Below are positions 26,801 through 34,858 of a stretch of DNA of 47,789 nucleotides, piece after piece. Both the position numbers and the translations under genes were made by a program. Where the stretch lies: positions 1 through 47,789 of the forward strand of contig JACPRP010000069.1 in assembly GCA_016189905.1 (NCBI GenBank). The letters run 5' to 3'. Origin of the DNA: Chloroflexota bacterium. GTDB taxonomy: Bacteria > Chloroflexota > UBA6077 > FW602-bin22 > JACPRP01. The notes below the pieces were generated by a model, which searched no databases, was not told where the DNA came from, and saw only the letters and a list, made by a program, of their open reading frames with translations. Position 1 is the first letter of the stretch; each line of letters starts with the position of its first letter.

Positions 26801-27855
26801 TTAGTGCCCCAGAAAATGGTGCCGGGAGGGTTTGTCGGTCTTCCCAGCATATTGTCTGCGACGGACTTGGTCTGCAAGCTGAAGAAATCGAAGTAGGTGT
26901 GGTGCGTCGGATTGCCGAAGAAGTCTGGCATCAGGAAACTTAGCGCTTGAATCTTCGGCAGCGACCAGTTGATCACATCGTTGTAGGTCACAAAGCCAGC
27001 CCTGAAGTTCTGTTTGATTACCTCGGCAAAGGGCAGGATCTGAATTGAGGCGAGGCCGGCACCCAGGCCCACCATTGCGAGCAGCGCCACGCCGGCGCGT
27101 AAGGTGTGGAACACATCTCTCGTTCTTAGCAGCATTATCGCGAGCCGGCACACCGCATAGTAGAGAAGCGTGAACAGCACGTAGAAGCTGATCTCCATGT
27201 GCCCGGCCAGGAACTGAAGTCCCAGCGCGATGGCCCCGATCATCGGCCAGGCGATCTCCAATCGCCGTCCTTTTTCGTGGCTGGATATCGTCGATTCCAC
27301 AGCCAGCAGCAGTAATGGTATCCAGATCGCCGTGCTAACCACCATCGGCCAGAGGAAACTGACGACCAGAAAGCCACTGAACATAAAGGCGATGCCGCCC
27401 ACGACGGCGCCGAAGCGTACGACGCCGATCACTCGCAGATAGCAGTACATCAGGAACCCGGCAAGGAAAAGGTGTAGGCCGGTGAACCAGCCATAGGCGT
27501 ACTCGGGCCTGATGATATAGAAGAGAACGCCAAGAGGATACAGGACTCCGGCCTGCCCGGCGGCCAAAAATGGAACTCCAGAGAATATATACGGGTTCCA
27601 CAACGGCAGCGCGCCGCCGAGGATGGCGTCGCGGGCAAGGGCTTTCCACGAGATATTCTGGAGCACCATATCGCTGATCAGCAGGTTATGAGGGACGAAA
27701 GGCGCATCAATCAGGGCTTTGAAAGGAAGGAAAGCGTTCAGATTATCCGCTGGCAATAGCAGTTTGCCGCCGAATGTCACGTCCCCAAGGAATGCCAGCG
27801 CCACGAAGAGAAAGCCGATTGCTGCGAGGATATCAGATCTAGGAAGCCTTCTCAC
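23827..27855 (-). CDS. YfhO-type membrane protein fused to a MOP-family polysaccharide flippase
   Basis: 1342 aa in one uninterrupted frame. Residues ~1-830 are YfhO-like: about twelve membrane helices with FLPFKALIDAPFVPHN, WNPYIFSGVPFLAAGQAGVL and FRWIYPYTISV, then an ectodomain with YLPRAFLVHRIRPVASAEQA and LSDTYFDGWDVTIDEQEAQI and one closing helix. Residues ~840-1342 are a complete Wzx-like flippase: VNKVIDVAFAMLMLRILLPD, FTNFGLATLVQREVARDRA, INQLLATMFFRIDIPIMQS and GFYSTAYKFIDGLNIIPST, about 12-14 helices. YfhO proteins act in sugar modification of teichoic or other surface polymers; flippases move lipid-linked glycans outward. Start is GTG with AGGAGG nine bases upstream. Confidence 0.88.
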   Translation of the reverse strand: MRRLPRSDILAAIGFLFVALAFLGDVTFGGKLLLPADNLNAFLPFKALIDAPFVPHNLLISDMVLQNISWKALARDAILGGALPLWNPYIFSGVPFLAAGQAGVLYPLGVLFYIIRPEYAYGWFTGLHLFLAGFLMYCYLRVIGVVRFGAVVGGIAFMFSGFLVVSFLWPMVVSTAIWIPLLLLAVESTISSHEKGRRLEIAWPMIGAIALGLQFLAGHMEISFYVLFTLLYYAVCRLAIMLLRTRDVFHTLRAGVALLAMVGLGAGLASIQILPFAEVIKQNFRAGFVTYNDVINWSLPKIQALSFLMPDFFGNPTHHTYFDFFSLQTKSVADNMLGRPTNPPGTIFWGTKNYVEAASYVGVLPLVLAIAAVIFRSARHTVIFLSYAVFSLLLAFGSPLYAIFFYGIPGFDQLHTPFRWIYPYTISVTILAGIGAGHFSSLTQGSVAGVARWLRQSYALAVFLAGLAVVAVLVASFVFRGRTLTLASSLLARSEKLQQVFDGPQMLVSYEYRNALVFGAFLAGSGLILWLGFRLKGRPWLWQSAAIALLLADLFYFGTGFNSKSDASALERTPPSIEFLRQDKSLYRIATFGTDDILKPNLGMRYGLQDIRGYDTVILKQYVDFWRLMEEPHGLLYSMIKTLSTPPSLSSKWLDLLNVKYVLSSEPLNNDSLELVYQDEISIYRNRDYLPRAFLVHRIRPVASAEQALAVLRDADFDPRREVVIQDWPANNAGIGLADTGGKDTATVISYSPNQVIVDAQNDSGGVLVLSDTYFDGWDVTIDEQEAQIYRANYNFRAVPLPAGSHTVKFVYSPLSLKVGLLGSFISLLLVGLGLAAMLVSRGYTKGGNLAIQRVAKNSFAPMATSLVNKVIDVAFAMLMLRILLPDNVGKYMFASIVYAYFEIFTNFGLATLVQREVARDRAQSNRYLTNTMIFRLLLVLAAAPTIAVFLYLWRAFFGLDSETTLAIILLATSLLPANIAAAFSSLFLAHEKMEYPALVTVGTTLLKVVLGGVALLLGWGIVGLAGVSVVVNSVTAVVFVLLVVKVLLRPRIEIDGRLIRGMLGTSWPLMINQLLATMFFRIDIPIMQSVRGNREVGFYSTAYKFIDGLNIIPSTFTIALFPVLSRYADSAKDSFVRAYVLALRFLLLLSIPIAVGTAFLAEPIILLFGGREYLPHSAIALQILIWFLPFSYVNSLTQYVLIAINQQRFITTSFLIAASFNIAANLVLIPRYGYVGASVVTILSEIVLLLPFFYVVRQHLGRIPLLSLAIRPATAAAVMAAVLWQMRDAYPLLTALGGTAAYGVALIALGTFSSDDVDIARKLFGREARSQTSADADLRRS

Positions 27856-27868
27856 GCGGCGGGGCCTC

Positions 27869-28579
27869 CTAGTAGCGCCACTTGATCTGCCAAACCCGAA
27901 TGACCGCTTCTAGCGCGATGGCCAGGGACATCTTCGACTTGCCTCTCGCCCTGTCAGGGAAGACGATGGGAACCTCTTTGACGCGGTAGCCTTTCTTCTG
28001 ACAGGCGTAGGCCATCTCGATCTGAAAAGCGTATCCCTGGGACTCTATTCTATCGAGATCGAGTCCGGCCAGAGCATTCTTGCGAAAGCACTTGAATCCG
28101 CCCGTGGCGTCGTGCACCTGGAGCCCCAGTATCAGGCGAGCGTAAGCGGAGTTACCCCACAGGCTGAGCATGCGTCGCACTATGCTCCATTTTGCGTCGA
28201 CCCCTCCCCCTGTAACGTAGCGGGAGCCGACCGCGATGTCGTGGTCCTTCGCTGCTTCCAACAGAACAGGGATATACTTTGGTGAGTGCGAGAAATCGGA
28301 GTCCATTTGTACTACATAATCCGCACCGTGTTCCAAGGCATAGCGAAAGCCCACGACGTAGGCTGTGCCGAGCCCACGTTTGCCCGGGCGATGAATGACG
28401 CGCAGTTTGCGGTCGTGCTTAATCGCCAGCTCTTCGGCGATCTGGCCTGTGCCATCCGGCGAGTTGTCGTCGATCACCAGAATCTCTGTTCTGTCGATGC
28501 CCAGGTCAAAAATTGCCGAGACGAGGGCAGGGAGGTTTTCGGCCTCGTTGTAGGTCGGCAGCACGACCATTAACTTCAA
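27869..28579 (-). CDS. Polyprenyl-phosphate mannose synthase-like GT2 (DPM1-like)
   Basis: 236 aa, usual length for the catalytic DPM1 type without membrane tail. VVLPTYNEAENLPALV opens the GT-A fold, VIDDNSPDGTG binds the nucleotide, MDSDFSHSP is the DxD metal site (~95-103), and PIVFPDRARGKSKMS is the C-terminal QRG-like segment of polyprenyl-phosphate hexose synthases. It makes the lipid-linked sugar that GT-C enzymes use outside the membrane, and this window holds several such enzymes. The TTG start at 28579 follows AAAGGAGAAAGGTG; an ATG three codons in is the alternative. The fusion gene begins 13 bases after its stop, so the two are surely co-transcribed. Confidence 0.9.
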   Translation of the reverse strand: MKLMVVLPTYNEAENLPALVSAIFDLGIDRTEILVIDDNSPDGTGQIAEELAIKHDRKLRVIHRPGKRGLGTAYVVGFRYALEHGADYVVQMDSDFSHSPKYIPVLLEAAKDHDIAVGSRYVTGGGVDAKWSIVRRMLSLWGNSAYARLILGLQVHDATGGFKCFRKNALAGLDLDRIESQGYAFQIEMAYACQKKGYRVKEVPIVFPDRARGKSKMSLAIALEAVIRVWQIKWRY

Positions 28580-28618
28580 CTTTGCACCTTTCTCCTTTCC
28601 CTTTGCTCAGGCACGACG

Positions 28619-28647
28619 ATTATACTATAGGATTCGGTGGGGAGCAA
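28619..28647 (-). promoter_or_regulatory. Promoter for the DPM1-like / YfhO-flippase operon
   Basis: Minus strand TTGCTC (28642-28647), 17-base spacer, TATAAT (28619-28624), 40 bases before the TTG start. The same -35, spacing and -10 recur at 34352-34380. Confidence 0.7.
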
Positions 28648-28664
28648 ACTGGGGAGTGTGAAAC

Positions 28665-30554
28665 CTATGGGGGAGTAACGCCGGCCTCTGGCAGGTTGGC
28701 TTCGTCCTGGTAGTCCCAGGTCGCTTCTGAATCTGGCGCGTGGCGCGCCGCGATGTCGACGATCGCATAGGCGACGTAGGCGAGAAGGTTCAGGATGGCT
28801 CGGCCCGCGGCGTAGGCATCCAGGAGATCGTGTTTCAGCAGATAGGCCAGAGCTCGGTAGACGGGGGTCAGGAGCAGAACTGGCGACACGACGAAGCTGA
28901 TCGAGCGCGCGTACGGAATATCCTGAGCGTGAAGCAGCCCAGTTCGGCGCATATACGTCGCCGAACCGAGGAAAACAGCAGCAACGAAAAGTGCGGTAGC
29001 CGCGGTAGCAACCCAGAAGTCACCCCGGGTTGCGACGCTCGCCGTAGGCATCGTCCTGGTAGTGGCGACCAACGGACGGATTACGTCGACGAGGACGAGG
29101 TTGGACGTTAGGCCTAGCCCAACGCTGGAAACGATCAGGACGACCATCGCTATCTTAGCGCCCAAGTCGGTTGGCTCGAGAGATACGTCGTCCTGGTCGG
29201 TGGGGCGAAAAGCGCGAATTGCCGCGTTAATGGACGCGGCCACCGTAAGCGCTGTGGCGATGAACAGGATGGCCGTAAGCGCCCACCACGCGGGCGCTCG
29301 CAGATCGAGAAGCGCCTGAAAGACGAGCACGTTCGGCGCGAATCCGCCGAACGGCGGGATTCCCGCGATTCCAAGGCTCCCCACGACGAGCGCCGCAAAG
29401 GCGATCGGCGCCGAGCGCATCCGTTGTTGCCAGCTATGGTGCTCAGTCGCGGTGCGCCGTATCTCCGCGGCGGCGATGAACAACAGCGGATAGCACGCGC
29501 TGAAACTGACGAGTCGGAACAGCGCGGCAGCGTCCCCCAGCGGTGTGGCCGCACCCAGCGCGATCAAAACGAAGCCCATCTGTCCAAGGGCGAGATATCC
29601 TAGCGCCTTCTGATGTCCACGACTGTCCATCGCTCCTATGGCGCCCAGCACGGCGGAGGCTCCGCCAGCAGCCGCGAGCGCCAGGCTCCAACTGGCTCCT
29701 AACTCGAACGCACCGAAACCCACGCGTACCATCGCGTACGCGCCGATCTGCGTTATGGCTGATGTTAGCAGCACGCCAAGAGGAGTGATGGCCGAATCGG
29801 TGGCCTCGACAAGCCAGGCGTGAAGCGGAATGAGCCCCGCTTTCAGGGCGAATGCCAGAAGTAATCCTGCGATTACTATGCTGGTCGTATCGAAGTCAGC
29901 GGCCACCTGCTTTGCCCACAGATCTTTCAGCCCGACCACTCTCGAGTTGGTTATCAGCCACACGATGCCGAAAAACATTGGGATGCTGATGGCAATCGAT
30001 GAGGCCAGAAACTTCCTGGCGGCCGCCACGTCTGCCGATTTCAAATGCCCGAGCAGCATCGGTGCGAGTGCGAACGTCGCCAGCTCGCAGAAGAGATAAA
30101 GCGTCAACAGGTCGCCGGCTAGGGCTGCTCCGCTCGCCCCCGCGCTAGCGAGGAGGAGTAGGAAGTAATAATACGATCGCAAGTTCTGGCTCGCTGCCAA
30201 CCGATAGGATTGTAGAGCGGCAATGAAGAAGATGAGGCTAAAGGTCACCAGCGCTGTCGTTGTTAACGCATCGGCGCGGAATGTCAGCGTGACCTGCTGC
30301 GCCGGCTCAGGACCTGACGCGACGAGAGGGTTAAGCCAGACGGAGACCGCGAGCCTGGCGGTGATAGGGTTCGTGAACGCCTGCGTGGCCAGGACGATCG
30401 CTTCGACCAGTCCGCCTGCGGTCGCGAGGATGGTGATCGCACCCGGTGCCATCCGGAAAGGTTTGGGCAGCGAGAGGGCAATCCATGCCGCGATGGCGGG
30501 AATAGAGATGATTAGTAGTATCTGGTTGTCGGCAAGGCTTTGTAGCTCGTTCAT
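28665..30554 (-). CDS. Complex-I/Mrp-type proton-translocating antiporter subunit (long)
   Basis: 629 aa with about sixteen membrane helices. The antiporter-like core has the channel glutamate in FCELATFALAP (~residue 155) and the pumping lysine in AFALKAGLIPLHAWL (~240), plus LGYLALGQMGF and GIPPFGGF, the pattern of NuoM/NuoN/MrpD/hydrogenase-4 membrane subunits (proton_antipo_M family). It probably moves H+ or Na+ across the membrane. No other Nuo, Mrp or hydrogenase subunit is near, only the companion gene six bases upstream. Start is ATG with weak Shine-Dalgarno, consistent with coupling. NuoN- or MrpD-like assignment cannot be decided here. Confidence 0.85.
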   Translation of the reverse strand: MNELQSLADNQILLIISIPAIAAWIALSLPKPFRMAPGAITILATAGGLVEAIVLATQAFTNPITARLAVSVWLNPLVASGPEPAQQVTLTFRADALTTTALVTFSLIFFIAALQSYRLAASQNLRSYYYFLLLLASAGASGAALAGDLLTLYLFCELATFALAPMLLGHLKSADVAAARKFLASSIAISIPMFFGIVWLITNSRVVGLKDLWAKQVAADFDTTSIVIAGLLLAFALKAGLIPLHAWLVEATDSAITPLGVLLTSAITQIGAYAMVRVGFGAFELGASWSLALAAAGGASAVLGAIGAMDSRGHQKALGYLALGQMGFVLIALGAATPLGDAAALFRLVSFSACYPLLFIAAAEIRRTATEHHSWQQRMRSAPIAFAALVVGSLGIAGIPPFGGFAPNVLVFQALLDLRAPAWWALTAILFIATALTVAASINAAIRAFRPTDQDDVSLEPTDLGAKIAMVVLIVSSVGLGLTSNLVLVDVIRPLVATTRTMPTASVATRGDFWVATAATALFVAAVFLGSATYMRRTGLLHAQDIPYARSISFVVSPVLLLTPVYRALAYLLKHDLLDAYAAGRAILNLLAYVAYAIVDIAARHAPDSEATWDYQDEANLPEAGVTPP

Positions 30555-30560
30555 TGACGT

Positions 30561-31769
30561 CTAACCTAACAAGGTAAGCATAAAAGGCTTAAGCCATACG
30601 AGAATGTCTTGTTGCCACAGGATTTCCGATATCAGCAACGCGGCGATCAGCATCGGTGGCGCCAGGGCCAACCAGCCCGCACCGTGGAACGAAGTTGCCC
30701 TGGATGGTGTTGCGTCATCCACGTGAACAAAGGCGAGTTGGAAGGCTCGCAGGCAGGCGATGGCCGTGATTAGCCAGAAGCCTATCCATAAGACTGAATA
30801 GGGCTGGCGCGGCTCAAAAAGGCCCACGGTGATCAGCATCTTTGTGGAGAAGCTGGCCATAGGCGGCAGCCCTGAGACCGACATCGCTAAGATCAGAAAG
30901 AGGATGCCCAGGACCGGGTGCTTAGCGATAAGCCGAGGCTCTTGCCCGATGACCCGATTCGCCGTAACCTGATTCACCAGGCCGGCCACCAGGAACAAGC
31001 CAATAACGCTGGCGACGTAGGTGAACAGCCCGACTGAAGTCGCTTGCCGAGCATACTGGTTGCTGAGGGTGAAGCCCGCGATCAGCACACAGAACTGCCC
31101 AAAGGCGATAAAGGAGCAGATTCTAAACAGGTCCCGCTCTTTCAAGGCGGCCAGGGCGAACAGGAAGGCCACCGAGAGCGTTGTCCAAACCACGATATCT
31201 TGCCAGCCCGAATGGGGCGCGAGCATCGACCGCGTAAGACGTAAATAGGGATAGAGCCCGACGACGGCTACCCCCGCTGTGGCCAACAGCGCGTTTGAGA
31301 CGGTGAAAACCCTGTGATGGCCGGGAAACCAGGCGATGGTGATGAAGCCCAAGGACTTGAAGAGAATCGCCGTCAGCAGGAGCGCGGCGGCTAAAGCAGG
31401 GGTGGTCGTGCGTATGTCTTCTATAGTGGTCGTACCGGACTGGACGAAAAGCAAGACCACCAGCACAACCATTGCGATCGTGCCAAAGCTTCCCGTCCAA
31501 TTCGTCGCCAGCGGGCCCAGCGCGGAATTGAACGAGCGCAGGCAGTTCCGGCCAATGGCCCAACCGATCGTGGCACTGAGTTCCCAAAGAATGAGAAAGA
31601 GCAGGATGTTGCCGACAAAGGTTAGCAAGATCGTGGAGCCGAGAAACGCTACTCCCAGTATCACGAACGTGATGGACCGATGCGCGCTGATGGCGGAGAG
31701 CGCCATCAACCCAAAGACGCTCAGCACGACCCAGATGGTCAGCCAGCTAAGCCCATCAAAAAAAAGCAC
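30561..31769 (-). CDS. Complex-I/Mrp-type antiporter subunit (short)
   Basis: 402 aa, shorter than the ~480-500 of NuoM/NuoN. About twelve helices are visible, with the glutamate in LILWELSATIGWAIG (~residue 64) and the lysine in ILFKSLGFITIAWFPG (~140), the two core residues of the antiporter fold, and SGLPPMASFSTKM later. The start is GTG followed by a run of T (GTGCTTTTTTTT), preceded by GGAGAG eight bases upstream. It has its own promoter at 31861-31889 and leads a two-gene unit with the 629-aa subunit. Whether the two form a stand-alone cation pump or belong to a distant complex is open. Confidence 0.8.
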   Translation of the reverse strand: MLFFDGLSWLTIWVVLSVFGLMALSAISAHRSITFVILGVAFLGSTILLTFVGNILLFLILWELSATIGWAIGRNCLRSFNSALGPLATNWTGSFGTIAMVVLVVLLFVQSGTTTIEDIRTTTPALAAALLLTAILFKSLGFITIAWFPGHHRVFTVSNALLATAGVAVVGLYPYLRLTRSMLAPHSGWQDIVVWTTLSVAFLFALAALKERDLFRICSFIAFGQFCVLIAGFTLSNQYARQATSVGLFTYVASVIGLFLVAGLVNQVTANRVIGQEPRLIAKHPVLGILFLILAMSVSGLPPMASFSTKMLITVGLFEPRQPYSVLWIGFWLITAIACLRAFQLAFVHVDDATPSRATSFHGAGWLALAPPMLIAALLISEILWQQDILVWLKPFMLTLLG

Positions 31770-31860
31770 CTATCGTTCTCTCCGTGCCGGTCTCCGACTT
31801 GCCATCGCCCCACCAGCCACGGGGGATCAAGCGCTTTACAAGCCCATCCCTGTTATTTCC

Positions 31861-31889
31861 AGTTTAGCAAATATTGGCCTCGAAGTCAA
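31861..31889 (-). promoter_or_regulatory. Promoter for the antiporter-subunit pair
   Basis: Minus strand TTGACT (31884-31889), 17-base spacer, TAAACT (31861-31866). The -35 overlaps the stop codon of the upstream GT-C gene, so this unit can be expressed separately. Confidence 0.6.
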
Positions 31890-33274
31890 CTTAGAGAGGG
31901 AACGATGAAGCGATAGAGTGACATGATGTCGAGGAAAAATAAGCCAAGTGAGAGCAAGGTGAACACGATGGCGGCGTGTTTGGGGGAGATGATCTCTCGC
32001 AGGCCGAGGTTAAACAGGATGGCAAGCGGCGCGATGGCCGGAAACAGATAGCGCCCCTGCGCCTGAACGTAGGTGAAGTTGTATTGGACCATGCCGGCGA
32101 AAGTGAAGGCGAAAGCGAGAAACAGCAGCGCCAGCGCTGCTTTCTGGTGAGTCTCCACGTGGGCTTGACGCCGTGAGACCTGCCAGAAGAAGAGCAACAG
32201 CCCCAACAAGGCGGTGCCGGTGAGGACGGCAAGGAGGCCATAGATGCGCTGATCCATAAAAATGCCCATCCAGCCGAACACGCCCCAGAAGCTCTTAAAA
32301 GTCATTGAGAAGAAATGCCTTATGACGTCGAGGGTGATCGGCCCCGTCAGCGGCTGGCCGACGACCACAAGATCGTGCCTCTTGAGGCCGAAGATATCCA
32401 GATTGCCATAGACAATCGCGTTGCGCACGAGCCACCAGCCCGAGAGCAGGATGGCGATGCCGTAGGCCTGGGCAAAACGCCACACGATGCCGCGAATCGT
32501 TTGTAGAATACGAGCGGGCGTGCGTTCTGAGCCGAGCGGGACAAGCTCCTGCCAGAGAATCACGATGGCGACGAGCGGCACCGCCACGGCGGTAGTCACC
32601 TTAGTCAAGAGGCCGAGGCCGATCAGCGTACCCCAGAGGATGCATTCTCGATCGAGCGATGGTGCCAACCCCGGTTGGAGATATCGCTTGCCGTTTCCAC
32701 GTCGCAGGCTCCTCACGAGAGAGAAGATCAATGCCGAAAGCAGCAGGCTGGCCAGAGAATCGTTATCGATGGCCGCGTTCATAAACAGGTGCATTGGCAC
32801 AAAGGCCACCAGCGCAGCGGAAGCAAGTGGCAGGACGGAGTCGGCGGGGAAAAGGGCGCGCCCGATATGGAAGGTGAGCGCGATGGTTCCCGCCGCGAAG
32901 AGGGCAGTTAACAGCCTCAGAATGAGCACCTGGGTGTTGAGAGAGGTTTCCGATGTGAGCAGGAGCAGCGGGGAAGCGATCATATAGTATAGCGGGGGTT
33001 GATGCGATTCGTAGCGGATGCTGTCCACGGGCATCGAGTCGGGGAACCGTGCCGCCTTGGCCTTTTCAAGATACTCGAAGTCATAAGCCCCGGGCGTGAG
33101 GATTGGGAACGTCCAGGTTTCGATGATGTTCTTCACATAGTTGAAGTGGCTGGGCTCATCCGGCGCATTCCATTTGGGTACGGACGTAGCGTATAGCAGC
33201 GCAAGGCCGAAGTAGGCGATGAGGATGATGGCGAGGCCTATTCTCTGAGCGTTGCTTGCTGGAGTATCCGTCAC
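31886..33274 (-). CDS. GT-C membrane glycosyltransferase, DUF2142/GT39-like
   Basis: 462 aa, ten to eleven helices. The first loop has WNAPDEPSHFNYVKNI (DE near residue 38), then ESHQPPLYYMIASPLLLL, the arrangement of DUF2142 and PMT-like GT-C enzymes that take sugars from polyprenyl phosphates on the outer face. No C-terminal module is attached, unlike the genes at 11778-18731. The GTG start overlaps the stop of the upstream GT2 gene by four bases (GTGA), a sign of translational coupling. Sugar and acceptor unknown. Confidence 0.82.
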   Translation of the reverse strand: MTDTPASNAQRIGLAIILIAYFGLALLYATSVPKWNAPDEPSHFNYVKNIIETWTFPILTPGAYDFEYLEKAKAARFPDSMPVDSIRYESHQPPLYYMIASPLLLLTSETSLNTQVLILRLLTALFAAGTIALTFHIGRALFPADSVLPLASAALVAFVPMHLFMNAAIDNDSLASLLLSALIFSLVRSLRRGNGKRYLQPGLAPSLDRECILWGTLIGLGLLTKVTTAVAVPLVAIVILWQELVPLGSERTPARILQTIRGIVWRFAQAYGIAILLSGWWLVRNAIVYGNLDIFGLKRHDLVVVGQPLTGPITLDVIRHFFSMTFKSFWGVFGWMGIFMDQRIYGLLAVLTGTALLGLLLFFWQVSRRQAHVETHQKAALALLFLAFAFTFAGMVQYNFTYVQAQGRYLFPAIAPLAILFNLGLREIISPKHAAIVFTLLSLGLFFLDIMSLYRFIVPSLS

Positions 33275-34308
33275 GGCTTCCTCCGGAGGCGCGATCGTCT
33301 CGATGATGCTCGCACCCTAGCGTTTCGATCGAGATGCTCGCGGTGGAGCGGCCTTCGCGAGCATGGGATCGTCAGTATCGACTCCAGGTATTCGTCCGTC
33401 GCACGGCGTGTCCCCTGGATAACAGAGCGCTTCCGTAGCATCATTCTGAGCTGAAGGATCGCTGCAAGCTGTCCCTTGAGACGAGCCCGAGCCGCGGGTT
33501 CGCGGAAATGCGTGACAGATTGCCAGACAAAGCCCAGTTGCGCCGCCAGTACAGCCCGCCAGTGCTTGCGAATGAGCGGCCCCGGCATATTCTTGATCAT
33601 CACGTTAATGAAATTACGGCCGCAGTAGAAGCTGGCGAGGGGACCGCCTCCGGTTGCGCTGAGGCGATGACTGACGTTTGCCGTTGGGACGTAAACACAC
33701 TTGTGTCCGCGGAGCTGGGCGCGGAGGTTTAGATCGACATCCTCGCAATAGGCAACAAGGTCTTCGTCGAAAAGGCCCACGTCGTCAAGCATGATGCGTC
33801 TGTAGGCCGCGGCGCCGGCGCAGGCGCCGAACACGAGCTCTTCCCTATCGTATTGTCCCGAATCCTCCTCCCACACGCCACGGTTGCCCGGCACGCCATC
33901 GATTCCGTACAGGTCGCCCGCGGAGTTCAATACATCTCGCCGGTCGAAAAGGACGATCTTAGAGGCGGCAAAGCTGGCCTCAGGATGCCTTTCCAGGGCG
34001 AGGCAAAGCTCCTCGATCCAGCGAGGGTCGGCCTCCGTATCGTTGTTCAGCGTGGCAATGACGTCGCCACCGGCCCGACGAATACCGGCGTTGACCGCGC
34101 CGGCAAAGACGCGATTCTCAGACATCTCGATCACCAGAACCTCGGGATACCGTGTCCGTAGGAGAGAAACAGAATCGTCGGTCGATGCGTTATCGACGAC
34201 GATCGTCTCAAAATCTCGAAATGTCTGTTCCCGCAACGCTTCCAAGCACGTAGGTAACAACCGCGCGCCGTTGTAGTTCGGGATCACCACGGACACTGTC
34301 AGCTTCAT
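33271..34308 (-). CDS. GT2 glycosyltransferase, rhamnosyltransferase (WbbL/RfbF)-like
   Basis: 345 aa. SVVIPNYNGARLLPTCLEAL begins the GT-A fold, VVDNASTDDSVSLL binds nucleotide, TLNNDTEADPRW carries the acidic metal motif (~88-99), and AYCEDVDLNLRAQLRG (~200) is the ED-containing catalytic block common in WbbL-type rhamnosyltransferases. The C-terminal ~50 residues are Arg-rich and may contact the membrane. It adds a sugar to a lipid-linked chain on the cytoplasmic face (inferred). First gene of the minus-strand glycan run; the promoter is at 34352-34380. Confidence 0.85.
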   Translation of the reverse strand: MKLTVSVVIPNYNGARLLPTCLEALREQTFRDFETIVVDNASTDDSVSLLRTRYPEVLVIEMSENRVFAGAVNAGIRRAGGDVIATLNNDTEADPRWIEELCLALERHPEASFAASKIVLFDRRDVLNSAGDLYGIDGVPGNRGVWEEDSGQYDREELVFGACAGAAAYRRIMLDDVGLFDEDLVAYCEDVDLNLRAQLRGHKCVYVPTANVSHRLSATGGGPLASFYCGRNFINVMIKNMPGPLIRKHWRAVLAAQLGFVWQSVTHFREPAARARLKGQLAAILQLRMMLRKRSVIQGTRRATDEYLESILTIPCSRRPLHREHLDRNARVRASSRRSRLRRKP

Positions 34309-34351
34309 CTGCCTATCGCACTCCTACAGCCGTGTCCAGCGAATCTGAGGC

Positions 34352-34380
34352 ATTATACATCGACCTTGCGCATCGAGCAA
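34352..34380 (-). promoter_or_regulatory. Promoter for the GT2 / GT-C operon
   Basis: Minus strand TTGCTC (34375-34380), 17-base spacer, TATAAT (34352-34357), about 37 bases from predicted start site to ATG. Divergent from the promoter at 34443-34471. Confidence 0.7.
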
Positions 34381-34442
34381 GGACGGCAACCCACTAGCAC
34401 CGCCGACAAGAAGACAAAAGATACAAACCGTCGGGCGTCTAA

Positions 34443-34471
34443 TTGACAAATTGAAGTATTATGCCTATAAT
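34443..34471 (+). promoter_or_regulatory. Consensus sigma-70 promoter of the deacetylase / GT4 operon
   Basis: TTGACA (34443-34448), 17-base spacer, TATAAT (34466-34471): an exact match to the housekeeping consensus in both hexamers and spacing. The nearest long gene starts 388 bases further on, behind a structured leader. Confidence 0.85.
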
Positions 34472-34477
34472 AATTTA

Positions 34478-34858
34478 GAGGAAGCAGGAAGACAGCTATG
34501 AAGCCGATCCTGTGGCTGGGTTCGGCGGTTTCCTTGGGGCTCTAAAGAATATCGGGGTCCTCGGCCTGCGAGACGTGGTGATGGTCAGACTGACGCAAGC
34601 CTGAGGACTAATATTGGGGGAGAGGCAGATTATCCGTGCGCCGGCGGCTTTGGGCCGCTGTCGGACGATGTTTGTTGCCTCGCCCCCTTGTTGTGTTTAT
34701 GGGGGTTGGCGCAGGCCGGTTAGAAGCGGCCAAGAACTTTGAGGTGAGAAGGCGTCTTGATTAACGTGCATTCTGTCGTCGGGTGTTTGTCCAGGATTCG
34801 AACGGAAAAGCTTGTGCCTTGTGGTGGTTGCGCAGGCTGCGCTTGAGAGGGTTGAGCC
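34478..34858 (+). ncRNA. Structured leader RNA (or separate small RNA) upstream of the deacetylase gene
   Basis: About 380 bases from the predicted start site to the TTG start. Visible structures: a ~14-bp stem GTCCTCGGCCTGCG (about 34556-34569) with CGCAAGCCTGAGGAC (34597-34611), one bulge and one mismatch; GCGGC/GCCGC (34644-34648 with 34654-34658) extended by further pairs; and GCCTCGCCCCC...GGGGGTTGGCGCAGGC (34677-34716). A 15-codon frame, MKPILWLGSAVSLGL, starts at 34498 behind AGGAAG. I do not recognise a known riboswitch class and see no U-tract terminator before the gene. Confidence 0.5.

Noticed and set aside
34780-34800. GTTCGAATCC on the minus strand, like a tRNA T-loop, inside the deacetylase leader
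   Set aside because: The flanking bases do not form a T stem, and no acceptor or anticodon arms can be built around it.
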